Source: Symsagittifera roscoffensis (taxonomy: Eukaryota; Xenacoelomorpha; Acoela; Convolutidae). From it: 64,000 bases of DNA. The translations under genes and the position numbers were made by a program. Shown one piece after another: positions 43,728-54,779 of this stretch. Numbering within the stretch: position 1 is the stretch's first letter; each line of letters starts with the position of its first letter. The DNA lies in contig NC_087066.1 in assembly GCF_963678635.1 (NCBI RefSeq), positions 31,625,301-31,689,300 of the forward strand, read 5' to 3'. The notes under the pieces are model-generated. The model made no database searches, was not told the DNA's origin, and saw only the letters and a program-made list of their open reading frames with translations.

Positions 43728-44396
43728 CTCTTTTTCGTTTAACCTGATTACTGGAAGAACAAGAAGATAGAAGTAATTCCCTTAGTTTTTTTTTATGGGT
43801 AATCAGATGGTCAAAAGTGTCATAGTAACCGAGGTTAAAGTCAGGAGTCCCTTCATCACGTATTCCAGTCAAAATCCTTGGATTAGAATTTAACAAAAAT
43901 AGTTATAAGAAATTTAAAATGTTATTTCAAACGTTTTTGCACATTTTGTGCATCATCAAGATTGAAATTTTTAAAAATAATTACAAAACGATCAAATATC
44001 TGAAAAATGAGAAACATTTCTAAAATTGCTTTAAAACTTTTTGACCAATCAAATTTAAACAACTGCAATTAAATATATAATCAATAATACAATTTTCCTG
44101 CAAAATTCTGATATTTATTTTTTAGTTTTTGTTCTTTCATGGTTATAAAACTTCGCTTTGGGAAGATTTTGATTCTGACATGCCATTTTTTGAACTTTTA
44201 GCCACCATGTTATACATAGACTATAATTTTAGCGTTAAATCCCGGCTCCTGAATTCATCGCGTGTGTTGATCCTCGCCCTCTCCCTCCAAATATGCAAAG
44301 CCTCTAGTGTGAGTAGTTTATGAGTTTTGAAAAAATTTTTGCTAAAAAGTAAATTTTGAGCGTTTTCGCAACTATGTGCATCGTCAGGATTCTTAC
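43728..44396 (-). repeat. 670-bp direct repeat D2
   Basis: Same sequence and orientation as 37407-38079, and reverse of 51806-52490. It includes the 78-bp dispersed repeat at 43799-43880, a damaged hammerhead at about 43930-43970, and an intact-core one at 44349-44396. Unlike D1, it continues into the rest of the PLE family 2 sequence. Confidence 0.75.
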
Positions 44397-44563
44397 AATA
44401 AACTAATCAAAATGACAATAAAACATCAATTTACAAATGTTATTTACAATAAATCACCCACAATTTGGTTCTAAACCATCATGATAAAAAATTAGCTAAT
44501 CACAATTGACCTCTAAATTACTATTAAGATTAAAATACTTTTAAATTCTAAAATACTTTGAAC
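44326..44563 (-). mobile_element. 240-bp hammerhead-bearing insertion in GIY-YIG, left copy
   Basis: Mirror image of 51638-51877. Flanked by cttatgagt (44564-44572) and a one-base variant, tttatgagt (44317-44325). It interrupts the end of a PLE family 2 GIY-YIG frame. Confidence 0.55.
44349..44396 (-). ncRNA. Hammerhead ribozyme-like motif (mirror of 51807-51854)
   Basis: On minus: outer stem GUAAGAAU, CUGACGA, stem-loop UGCACAUAGUUGC, GAAA, ACGCUC as cleavage site (CUC), then AAAAUUUAC closing the outer stem. It lies inside the 240-bp insertion described next. Confidence 0.5.
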
Positions 44564-45380
44564 CTTATGAGTGTTGGCTGTTTGGTCTATAATCTCTGGC
44601 TTCAGCTCAGCAGTACCGCCAACCTCCTTATTACACTCTAACAAGTGTTGCCCTCAAGGGGAGTCCCCTCTGCGGTGTTCATCAACCCTCGCTGCTAAAT
44701 TTCGGACTGTCTGGCCGACATAGGTGGAGTTACATCCACTACATGTACAAGCTTATACACCACTTTAAATCTCAGTTCACGAGCAAGGGAAGTTTTGAGG
44801 GATGGCAAGCATGTTTTCAGTTTTCTTGCCCTAAAAGTTATTTGTGCCCCGGATATTTGCCGAACCTTTGCAACTAACAGTTGAGATGAATTGCCTCGAT
44901 ATTGCATTGTATAAAGCGTCGGGGTGAGTCTTTTAACATTTATCATTTCTCGGTTCTGATGCCTTCACCTCTAAACTTTCCTTTCCCTCCATGATCTTGT
45001 TATTCGCATTCTACCCCTTTAGTCGGATATGTCACCTTTTTCTGACATCCAGGGCAGACCTCCTTGTTACCCTCACTTAGCACAGTCAAATTTGGTACTT
45101 CTTTCTTCAATGCAGGTTCGTATTTTTTGAGCCACAAATTGGCCAGTATTACTGCAAGGGATTCGCCCATTGCTAAATAATCTCCTAAGGGCTATTTCAA
45201 CCGCTTCCTTGAGTGGAATGGTGCCGGTATTCCACTATTCTAACCCTTTTTAGCGATAAACTATCAGCAGACTGTAATATTCATTCAAGGAATACGGTCC
45301 TTAATTCGATCTTTTTTCTCTATTTGTACAGAATTTTACTATCGCTTTTTGTTCATAATGTCAGTAGTGTTTGAGTTAAA

Positions 45381-47164
45381 ATGGCGATGAATGTAGCTGC
45401 CGGCTCCCTTTATCCCAGCCTGAAAAATCTTGAGCTAGAGGAATGGAGAGAGACGCAGCAGAAGGTCTAGACAGTCCCGGCCTTTCTTTAAACCCCAATA
45501 CCCTGAACAGGGGGAAGAATTTACGAATTTTATTGGAACAGCAAACTCTGACCAGTAGGCAGATTACCCTTGGCACGATGTGTTGAACAACAGCATATCC
45601 TCCCATCGCACTAACAAATATACGCCCTGCCCACTTGATGAACTACTGGCGTATGCACAATCGAAGCGAAGACAACAAAGTGCCATTGTCTACGGCAGGA
45701 GAACGGGCACTCCCGATATTTTTGAGGATCTGCGGAAGACAAAGATAACCGCCATAAAGAAAACCGGTAACCTCATCTCTAGAAGCAAGAGACAGAATCC
45801 TGCGGTCTTCAGAGAGTATCTCCAACTGCACCAGTCAAGTGAACTGGAACTGAAGTCACTACGGGTTGTGCATCACTACGGGTTGTGCTGTCCCATCGAA
45901 TCAACCTGCCAGGGATTTTCTCAAAGATACGGGCCAAGACCAAAAAACCATCGCAGGGACGTCGCAGGGCAAAGGCGCGGAGAACGGAGGTGTTGGCTGG
46001 ATACCTTCAGCAGGAGCCGAACGACCATTAAATGGTAAGACATTGTTGAGGCTGTTTTTTCTTTGCTGAGTGCCACATTAGTTTAAGTGCTCGTGGCCTG
46101 CAAAGAAGAGATGACCGTAATTGTGCTGCCACCACCACTCCTTAGATTTGTCCTGAAAAGAAAACTCACTTGGAAACTTGTGTTAGAGTTTTTAAAACAA
46201 TTTAATAAATTTAATATTAGTTTCCTTAGAATTAAGTTTCTGAAAAAATGTCTCGATAACGACATTATACCAGATTTTTTACGGTTTCACGTGCCTGATA
46301 ATAGTGTTTTTCGGATCAAGCGGTGCACATCTTCCAATTGAGACTCTTGAGATCTGAGATAAGCCAGGCAAATGCGGATAGGGCCAAAGCATCGGGTAAC
46401 CTAGCAAAAGCAAGTGGCTTTGCCGCTTTGGGTGCGAGAAGTCTTGATTTTTGGACCAAAACATCCGGTACGAGGCAAAATTAATGAAATTCACTTTCTT
46501 GCGGACCTTAACAGTTTTTTGTCTGAATTGAAGTTAATTAGATTACCCGGGGAAAAATTATGTGAGACTGAAGCATATCCGAAGCGTATCAGATTGAAGA
46601 ATGACATATCCGACTAAAGGGGTAGAATGCGAAGCTTGTTTGAATTGGTACCACTTGGGGTGTGGTAACATATCGGAATCTGAATAAGCAGACATCGCTG
46701 AAACAGTATGGTCTTCCATTGCTTGCAAAAAACAACAGGAAGCAGATCGGGCTGAGAATGGTGTTAAAGTTTTTCTAAGATATGTGGACGACTTAGTTAG
46801 AACTTTCAAGGGCAATCCTGGGTTACTTCTCGAAGTTGCATCAAAAGTTGTAGTTCACCAACGAAGAACTTGATAGTAACGGTAATTTGGCCTTTTTGGA
46901 TTTAAAGTCAACATGGACTCAGGAAAAAAGGTCACATGTGGGTGGTACCAAAAAGCCAGTGATACCAGCACCATTCTAAATTTCAGAGGTTGCGCACCTT
47001 TGCAGTACAAAAGAAACGTCATTGAAGGGACGGTTCATAGGGTTTTCAGAAGTGCCTCAACATGGGAAAATTTTGACCAGGCACTGGAAAAAAATTGGAA
47101 ACAATGGATTGAAAATCAATATCCGAAAATTGGTCGGACAGGATAGTGTTTGAAAGTCTTAACA
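45381..47164 (+). pseudogene. PLE family 2 fragment a: N-terminus to RT C-terminus with RT core deleted
   Basis: Starts MAMNVAAGSLYPSL at 45381, homologous to the family 1 start. It goes on with HDVLNNSISSHRTNKY, RIKFLKKCLDNDIIPDFLRF, FGPKHPVRG and LADLNSFLSELK. At about 46600 it jumps to the PHD-like motif (GVECEACLNWYHLGCGN, Trp intact) and then YVDDLVR near 46782, LAFLD, and GCAPLQYKRNVIEGTVHRVF. It stops at 47164. RT motifs 1-4 and the first zinc pair are missing. Several frameshifts. Confidence 0.75.
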
Positions 47165-47220
47165 GGGTCTGGTCGCTTCTGATCGGTCCTGTAGAGGTGC
47201 CGTGGTTCTAAAACAGACAG
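47165..47220 (-). pseudogene. 56-bp patch of the RLE-type non-LTR element
   Basis: Matches 967-1019 with about five differences. On minus it encodes LEPRHLYRTDQKRPD, the endonuclease motif. It sits exactly at the junction between PLE fragment a and fragment b, so it is filler DNA from another copy of that element. Confidence 0.75.
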
Positions 47221-49070
47221 ATTTGGTCTATAATCTCTGACTTCAGCTCAGCAGTACCGCCTACCTTCTTATTACACTCTAACAAGTGTTGCCCTATTGG
47301 GGAGTCCCCTTTGCGGTGTTCATCGACCCTCGTGGCTAGTGTCGAACTGTCTGGCCGACATAAGTGGAGTTACATCCACTACAAGTACAAGCTTATACAC
47401 CACTTTAGATCTCAGTTCACGAGCATAGGAAGTTTTGAGAGACGGCAAGCTTGTTTTCAATTTTCTTGTTCTAAAAATTACTTCTGCCCCATATATTTGC
47501 CGAAACTTTGCAACTAACAGTTGAGATGGATTGGCTCGATATTGCATTGTGAAAAGGGGGTTGAGTCTTTTAACCATTTATCATTTCTCGGTTCTTATGC
47601 CTTCCTTCACCTCTAAGTTTTACTTTCCCTCAATGATCTTGTTAAGAGTTTCAAACACTACCCTGTGCGACCAATTTTTCGGATATTGATTTTCAATCCA
47701 TTGTTTCCGATTTTTTTCCAGTGCCTGGTCAAAATTTTCCCATGTTGAGGCATTTCTGAAAACCCTATGAACCGTCCCTTCAATGACGTTTCTTTTGTAC
47801 TGCAAAGGTGCGCAACCTCTGAAGATTAGAATGGTGCTGGTATCAGTGGGTTTTTGGTACCAACCACTTGTGACCTTTTTTCCTGAGTCCACGTTGACTT
47901 TAAATCCAAAAAGGCCAAATTACCATTACTATCAAGTTCTTCGTTGGTGAACTACAACTTTGGTTGCAACTTCGAGAAGTAACCCAGGATCGCCCTTGAC
48001 AGTTCTAACTATGTCGTCCACATTTCTTAGAAAAACTTTAACACCATTCTCAGCCCGATCTGCCTACTGTTGTTTTTTGCAAGTAATGGAAGACCATACT
48101 GTTTCAGCGATGTCTGCTTATTCGGATTCCGATATGTTACCGCACCCTAAGTGGTACCAATTCAAACAAGCTTCGCATTCTACCCTTTGAGTCGGATATG
48201 TCATTCTTCAATCTGATACGCTTCGGATATGCTTCAGTCTCACATAAATTTCCCCGGGTAATCTATTTAACTCAATTCAGACAAAAAACTGATAATGTCC
48301 GCAAGAAAGTGAATTTCATTAATTTTGCCTCGTACCGGATGTTTTGATCCAAAACTCAAGACTTCTCGCACCCAAAGCGGCAAAGCCACTTGCTTTTGCT
48401 AGGTTACCCGATGCTTTGGCCCTATCCGCATTTGCCTGGCTTATCTCAGATCTCAAGAGTCTCAATTGGAAGATGTGCACCGCTTGATCCGAAAAACACT
48501 ATTATCAGGCACGTGAAACCGTAAAAAATCTGGTATAATGTCGTTATCGAGACATTTTTTCAGAAACTTAATTCTAAGGAAACTAATATTAAATTTATTA
48601 AATTGTTTTAAAAACTCTAACACAAGTTTCCAAGTGAGTTTTCTTTTCAGGACAAATCTAAGGAGTGGTGGTGGCAGCACAATTACGGTCATCTCTTCTT
48701 TGCAGGCCACGAGCACTTAAACTCATGTGGCACTCAGCAAAGAAAAAACAGCCTCAACAATGTTTTACCACTTTTTGGTCATTCGGCTCCGGCTGCAGGT
48801 CCCCAGCCAACACCTCCTTTCTCCGCGCCTTTGCCCTGCGACGTCCCTGCGATGGTTTTTTGTCCTGGGCACGTATCTTTGAGAAAATTCCTGGCAGGTT
48901 ATCTCGATGGGACAGCACAACCCGTAGTGAAGCACAACCCGTAGTGACTTCAGTTCCAATTCACTTGACTGGTGCAGTTGGAGATACTCTCTGAGGACCG
49001 CAGGATTCTGTGTCTTGCTTCTAGAGATAAGGTTACCGGTTGTCTTTAGGGCGATTATCTCTGTCTTCCC
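47221..49070 (-). pseudogene. PLE family 2 fragment b
   Basis: Read from 49070: the later N-terminal region (LQLHQSSELELKSLR, 48960), LPPPLLRFVLKRKLTWKLV (48716), GPK block near 48350, the same RT-core deletion near 48210, the PHD remnant, LVRTVKG..., GWYQKPTDTSTI (47860), and the GIY-YIG part (VYKLVLVVD, 47400). It is cut by the patch at 47220. Stops and shifts throughout. Confidence 0.75.
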
Positions 49071-49074
49071 TCAA

Positions 49075-50820
49075 TTATCTTTTTAAGAGTTTCAAACACT
49101 ACCCTGTCTGACCAATTCTTCGGATATTGATTTTCAATCCATTGTTTCCGATTTTTTTTCCAGTGCCTGGTCAAAATTTTCCCATGTTGAGGCACTTCTG
49201 AAAACCCCTTGAACCGTACCTTCAATGACGTTTCTTTTGTACTGCAAAGAGGAGCAACCTCTGAAATTTAGAGTGGTGCTGGTATCACTGGGTTTTTGGT
49301 ACCACCCACATGTGACCTTTTTCCTGAGTCCACGTTGACTTTAAATCCAAAAAGGCCCCATTACCGTTACTATCAAGTTCTTCGTTGGTGAACTACAACT
49401 TTGGATGCAACTTCGAGAAGTAACCCAGGATCGCCCTTGACAGTTCTAACTTTGTCGTCCACATATCTTAGAAAAACTTTAACACCATTCTCAGCCCGAT
49501 CTGCTTCCTGTTGTTTTTCGCAAGCAATGGAAGACCTTACTGTTTCAGCGATGTCTGCTTATTCGGATTCCGATATGTTACCATAACCTAAGTGGTACCA
49601 ATTCAAACAAGCTTCACATTCTACCCCTTTAGTCGGATATGTCATTCTTCAATCTGATACGCTTTGGATATGCTTCAGTCTCACATAATTTTTCCCCGGG
49701 TAATCTATTTAACTTCAATCAGACAAAAAACTGTTAATGTCCGCAAGAAAGTGAATTTAATTAAATTTGCCTCGTACCGGATGTTTTGGTTCAAAACTCA
49801 AGACTTCTCGCACCCAAAGCGGCAAAGCCACTTGTTTTTGCTAGGTTACCCGATGCTTTGGCCATATCCGCTTTTGCCTGGCTTATCTCAGATCTCAAGA
49901 GTCTCAATTGTAAGCTGTGCACCGCTTGATCCGAAAAACACTCTTATCAGGCACGTGAAACCGTAAAAAATCTGGTATAATGTCGTTATGGAGACATTTT
50001 TTCAGAAATTTAATTCTCAGGAAACTGCTATTAAATTTATTAAATTGTTTTTAAAAACTTTAACACAAGTTTCCAAGTGAGTTTTATTTTCAGGACAAAT
50101 CTAAGGAGTGGTGGTGGCAGCACAATTACGGTCATCTCTTCTTTGGAGGCCACGAGCACTTAAACTCATGTGGCACTCAGCAAAGAAAAAACAGCCTCAA
50201 CAATGTTTTACCACTTATTGGTCGTTCGACTCCGGCTGAAGGTCCCCAGCCAACACCTTCGTTCTCCGCGCCTTTGCTCTGCGACGTCCCTGCGATGGTT
50301 TTTTGGCCTGGGTCCGTATCTTTAAAAAAAATGCCCGTAGTGACTTCAGTTCCAATTCACTTGACTGGTGCAGTTGGAGATACTCTCTGAGGAGCGCAGG
50401 ATTCTGTCTCTTGCTTCTAGAGATAAGCTTACCGGTTGTCTTTCTGGCGGTTATCTTTATCTTCCGCATATCCTCAAAAATATTGGGAGTGCCCGTTCTC
50501 CTGCCGTAGACAATGGCACTTTGTTGTCTTCGCTTCGTTTGTGGATACGCCAGTAGTTCATCAAGTGGGCAGGGCGTATAGTTGTTAGTGCGATGGGAGG
50601 ATATGCTGTTGTTCAGAACATCGTGCCAGAGGATAATCTGCCTACTGGTCAGAGTTTGCTGTTCCAATAATATTCGTAAATTCTTCCCCCTGTTCAGGGT
50701 ATTGGGGTTTAAAGAAAGGCCGGGGACTGCCTAGACCGTCTGCTGCGTCTCTCTCCATTCCTCTAGCTCAAGATTTTTCAGGCTGGGATAAAGGGAGCCG
50801 GCAGCTACATTCATCGCCAT
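49075..50820 (-). pseudogene. PLE family 2 fragment c (mirror of fragment a)
   Basis: The start ATG is at 50820 on minus. The order is the same as fragment a: SISSHRTNNYTPCPLDELL (50600), RQNPALLREYLQLHQSSE, the KLTWKLV block (50080), GPK (49790), the shared RT-core deletion (about 49650), PHD remnant, YVDD region (49460) and GWYQK (49300), ending at 49075. It pairs with 45381-47164 as an inverted repeat centred near 48.1 kb. Confidence 0.75.
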
Positions 50821-51637
50821 TTTAACTCAAACACTACTGACATTATGAACAAAAAGCGATAGTAAAATTCTGTACAAATAGAGAAAAAAAATCGAATTAA
50901 GGACCGTATTCCTTGAATGAATATTACAGTCTGCTGAAAGTTTATCGCTAAAAAGAGTTAGAATAGTGGAATACCGGCACCATTCCACTCAAGGAAGCGG
51001 TTGAAATAGCCCTTAGGAGATTATTTAGCAATGGGCGAATCCCTTGCAAAAATACTAGCCAATTTGTGGCTAAAAGAATACGAACCTGCATTAAAGAAAG
51101 AAGACCAAATTTGACTGTGCTAAGTGAGGGTAACAAGGAGGTCTACCCTGGATGTCAGAAAAAGGTGACATATCCGACTAAAGGGGTAGAATGCGAATAA
51201 CAAGATCATTGAGGGAAAGGAAAGTTTAGAGGTGAAGGCATCAGTACCGAGAAATGATAAATGGTTAAAAGACTAACCGCGACGCTTTATACAATGCAAT
51301 ATCGAGGCAATTCATCTCAACTGTTAGTTGCAAAGGTTCGGCAAATATCCGGGGCACAAATAACTTTTAGAGCAAGAAAATTGAAAACATGCTTGCCATC
51401 CCTCAAAACTTCCCTTGCTCGTGAACTGAGATTTAAAGTGGTGTATAAGCTTGTACATGTAGTGGATATAACTCCACCTATGTCGGCCAGACAGTCCGAA
51501 ATTTAGCAGCGAGGGTTGATGAACACCGCAGAGGGGACTCCCCAGTAGGGCAACACTTGTTAGAGTGTAATAAGGAGGTTGGCGGTACTGCTGAGCTGAA
51601 GCCAGAGATTATAGACCAAACAGCCAACACTCATAAG

Positions 51638-51877
51638 TTTCAAAGTATTTTAGAGTTTAAAAGTATTTTAATTTTAATAGTAATTTAGAGGTCAACTGTG
51701 ATTAGCTAATTTTTTATCATGATGGTTTAGAACCAAATTGTATGTGATTTATTGTAAATAACATTTGTAAATTGATGTTTTTTTTTGTCATTTAGATTAG
51801 TTTATTGTAAAAATCCTGACGATGCACATAGTTGCGAAAACGCTCGAAATTTACTTTTTAGCAAAAATTTCTTCAAA
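51638..51877 (+). mobile_element. 240-bp hammerhead-bearing insertion with 9-bp flanking repeat
   Basis: ACTCATAAG at 51629-51637 is repeated at 51878-51886. Removing the 240 bases plus one repeat restores ...TANTHKLLTLEAL in frame, matching family 1 (SSIKLLTLEAL). The insert is AT-rich, has no open frame, and carries a hammerhead-like motif at 51807-51854. It resembles a retrozyme monomer, or a short non-autonomous PLE product. Confidence 0.65.
51807..51854 (+). ncRNA. Hammerhead ribozyme-like motif in the 240-bp insertion
   Basis: Outer stem GUAAAAAU, then CUGACGA (51816-51822), stem-loop GCA-CAUAGU-UGC, GAAA (51836-51839), ACGCUC with predicted cleavage after 51845, then AAAUUUAC closing the stem. 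All invariant core positions fit. One extra U lies before stem II, as in the other copies. Confidence 0.6.
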
Positions 51878-52236
51878 ACTCATAAGCTACTCACACTAGA
51901 GGCTTTGCATATTTGGAGGGAGAGGGCGAGGATCAACCCACGCGATGAATTCAGGACTAGGAAATTAACACTAAAATTATAGTCTATGTATAACATGGCT
52001 AAAAATTTAAAAATTGGCATGTCAGAATCAAAATATTCCCAACGCGAAGTCTTATAACCTTGAAAGAACAAAAAGCGAAAAATAAATATCAGAATTTTAC
52101 AGGAAAATGTTATTATTGATTATGTAATTTATTATTTATTTGCAGTTGTTTAAATTTGATTGGTCAAAAAATTTTAAAGCAATTTAAGACATGTTTCTCT
52201 TTTTTCAGATCTTTGATCGTTTTGTAAATATTGTAA

Positions 52237-52292
52237 AAAATTTTAATCCTGATGATGCACAAATTGTGCGAAAACATTCGAATTAAAATTTT
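52237..52292 (+). ncRNA. Hammerhead ribozyme-like motif with long closing stem
   Basis: The best motif in the window. Outer stem AAAATTTTAAT (52237-52247) pairs exactly with ATTAAAATTTT (52282-52292). The core is CTGATGA (52249-52255), stem-loop GCACAA-A-TTGTGC, GAAA (52270-52273), then ACATTC with predicted cleavage after 52279 (UUC). It fits a type I hammerhead with very short stem III, as known for PLEs. One unpaired U precedes stem II. Confidence 0.7.
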
Positions 52293-52633
52293 AAATTTCT
52301 TATAACTATTTTTGTTAAATTCTAATCCAAGGATTTTGACTGGAATACGTGATGAAGGGACTCCTGACTGTAACCTCGGTTACTATGATACTTTTGACCA
52401 TCTGATTACCCATAAAAAATAAATTAAGGGAATTAATTCTATCTTGTTGTTCCAGTAATCAGTTTAAACGAAAAAGAGAGGTTGTCACTTTCGCAGAGGG
52501 GTTTAGCTTTACTATACTACTCACTCTATATCAGTTTTCTTAGAGTGAAAAAGAAATAATAAAATGGAAGGGCCCTATAATTCAGTTTTGTTTTCGAAAT
52601 TGAGCTGCTAGATGTTGATATTGCAGATTGTGA

Positions 52634-52849
52634 ATGGGTGGCAGAGGAAGAGGATTGAGAAAAGACTCTAAAATAGGCGAGCCTCCCGGCAGAAGACGTT
52701 GGACTGACGCAGTTTCACAAACTGCTTTGAGCTGGGCTCCTGCCTCCGTTTGGAAGGAAAATGCAAATAAAGAACAATGTAGCTACTCATTGTTTCCGAT
52801 GACTGGCTATGTGAGTGATCCAAATTACAATATGGAGTCCATTTTTGGT
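52634..52849 (+). other. Exon-like open frame with splice donor, right copy
   Basis: Starts MGGRGRGLRKDSKIGEPPG and ends NYNMESIFG just before GTGAGT at about 52850. It differs from the left copy by a single residue. The stop at 52865 lies in what would be intron. Unknown protein. Confidence 0.4.
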
Positions 52850-54779
52850 GAGTTGCTTATTTTGTAGGAAATTTTTTTTGATTGCTGACTGTCAGCGTCA
52901 AGCATGGATGATTTTTATTAATTGATTAAAAGCATGTTTTACAAGATAGCTAGGGGCTCAAGTGCAGCGGTAAGGAAAAAGTCAGTATCCTTTTGAGTTA
53001 AATAAATTTAGTTGTGATAGAGAAATCTTTTATCATTCACACGCAAACTGGAAAACTCGGGGAAAGTAATCGCGAAATTGGAGCTTAATTGAGAGGAAAC
53101 CAAGAAAGTTAGATAACTTCAAAATTCTTCTCAAAGAATCAAATACATGAAATGATCATAATCAAAAGACAAACTCAGGTTCTATAAAAGGTTGAAATCA
53201 TATTTTAGAAGGGAATATTAGGCTTACACCCTTGTCGTGCCTTATTATTGGCTCTTTCTTTTTTCCCTCTCACAATTTTAGCGTTAATGCCAAGTTGTAA
53301 GCAATATCGTTTCGATCAACGAATCGGAACGAAGTTAGTTAGCCTGAAAATTCTCATTTTGACATCGGTTTTCCTTTATCACTGATTTTCACACATAAAA
53401 ACTGTGAAATTTCTAATTACGCTTGCGATTAGCAAGCGTTTATCAAATCTGAATAGTGACTTTAGGAGTACTGACCGTTGTGAATATTCTTTTATAGGTT
53501 TTGGTGATTTTTTTTTCAGGAAAAATCTTAAAATGCACTAATAACTACAGATGTGCATTCATACATATGTGCACTTAGGCATATATGCACTTTTTGGGTT
53601 CAATTGAAGTTCATCTGCTGAAAGTTACGTAAATAGCACTCTCCAAATATGAACTTGGAAAAGGCGCTAAAACATGAGCGTTTTCTAGTTTCGAAAGTGG
53701 AATTTAATTTTTAGATTTCCAGCGGAGTAAAAACTTTGCCTATTGATCCACTTTTCTCAAGTTGGGTTATTATTATTTAAAAAACGCCAATCGTAAATTG
53801 TTCTAGAATTTCAACGTGATTAAAGGGCATCTATTTTTTTCTGTGAAATTCGAACACTGAGATTTTTTATCAAAGTCAGCGTTTTTTGTTTACTTGCGTT
53901 CATTACTCTTCAACTGTCAGTTGGCTATGTTTTTCGGGTTAACAACTAGTTTAGCAAAATCAGTTGACTCCCTTGACAAGGTCTTCAGTCATGACAATTA
54001 CAATTCAGTCATGACAATGAAATGTCACGACAATTCAAATTTAACTACTGGCTGGGTACTAGTTACTACAGCGTACGCCAAGAGAAAAGACATTCAATGA
54101 TCAAAAGTTTTGGCTTAACAAATTCATCATCAGTATCTTAATTCATATCCAATGTAAAACCCGTAAAATCCTAAAAATGTACACAAACTATAATAAATTA
54201 GCAGAAGTTTACAGATAAAGCACCGTAAACATGAAGAAACAAGGATTTCATGCCACACAGCGATGGGACAATGAACAGTGCTAAATTTTGATGGTGAGTT
54301 CGCGTGACCTGCACTCTTCCTTTCGATTAATATAGGGTTTCAAGCGGTTGATATGTAAGGCTTTGAGAGTTAGCAGTTTTATTTGGTTCATGCAAACTTG
54401 AAGTTTTTTAATTATCAAGTTTTTTTTGGCTCAACTGGTGTCTGCTCAAAGGTTGTCGGCCTTGTTTTTACTTCGCAAATTATGTTCAGTTGCTAATTTG
54501 AATGTGAAATGTCTTGCTCTTTTGCCTGGTATTTTTGCCTAGAAATCTTGTTTGAAAAACAGCAGGTATTATGGCAGTGTATGGGTTTTTATTTAGACGC
54601 TTTGGAAATTTTAAATAATTTTAACAAAAGTTTTTTGCCTTCCTCAAAAACCCTTCTACCAATTTCAAAAAAGGGGTATCCATAGAAAGACTGTCTACAT
54701 TCTTGTGTGCCTGCATACTCCCCTGGTTTATTTTTTCCGTTTGTCTACAGCCTTCGAAAAGGTCTTTCGGGAGAAAAAC

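Larger units (their letters stand above)
44210..45290 (-). pseudogene. PLE family 2 fragment e: RT motif, half PHD, GIY-YIG
   Basis: Read from 45290 to 44210: IPLKEAVEIALRRLF, then LAMGESLAKILANLWLKEYE, CPGCQKKVTYPTKGVEC, then a jump to the linker (IIEGK) and YRGNSSQLLVAKVRQ, VYKLVHVVD and a broken YVGQ, the 240-bp insertion, and the last part of GIY-YIG. The YVDD region is deleted. It mirrors 50940-51982. Confidence 0.7.
50940..51982 (+). pseudogene. PLE family 2 fragment d, with GIY-YIG split by an insertion
   Basis: Mirror of fragment e. It shows IPLKEAVEIALRRLF, LAMGESLAKILANL, YPGCQKKVTYPTKGVEC, the jump to IIEGK, YRGNSSQLLVAK, VYKLVHVVDITPPM, then VDEHR and GDSPVGQHLLEC in a second frame to QTANTHK at 51637. 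After the 240-bp insertion, the same frame resumes with KLLTLEALHIWRERARINP and ends LTLKL at 51982. Confidence 0.75.
43728..52490. repeat. Inner inverted repeat centred near 48.1 kb
   Basis: Arms are 43728-47164 and 49075-52490. Matching positions sum to about 96.2 kb throughout (44129 with 52071, 45390 with 50815, 46087 with 50163, 46913 with 49340). The spacer 47165-49074 holds the RLE patch and PLE fragment b. Confidence 0.8.
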
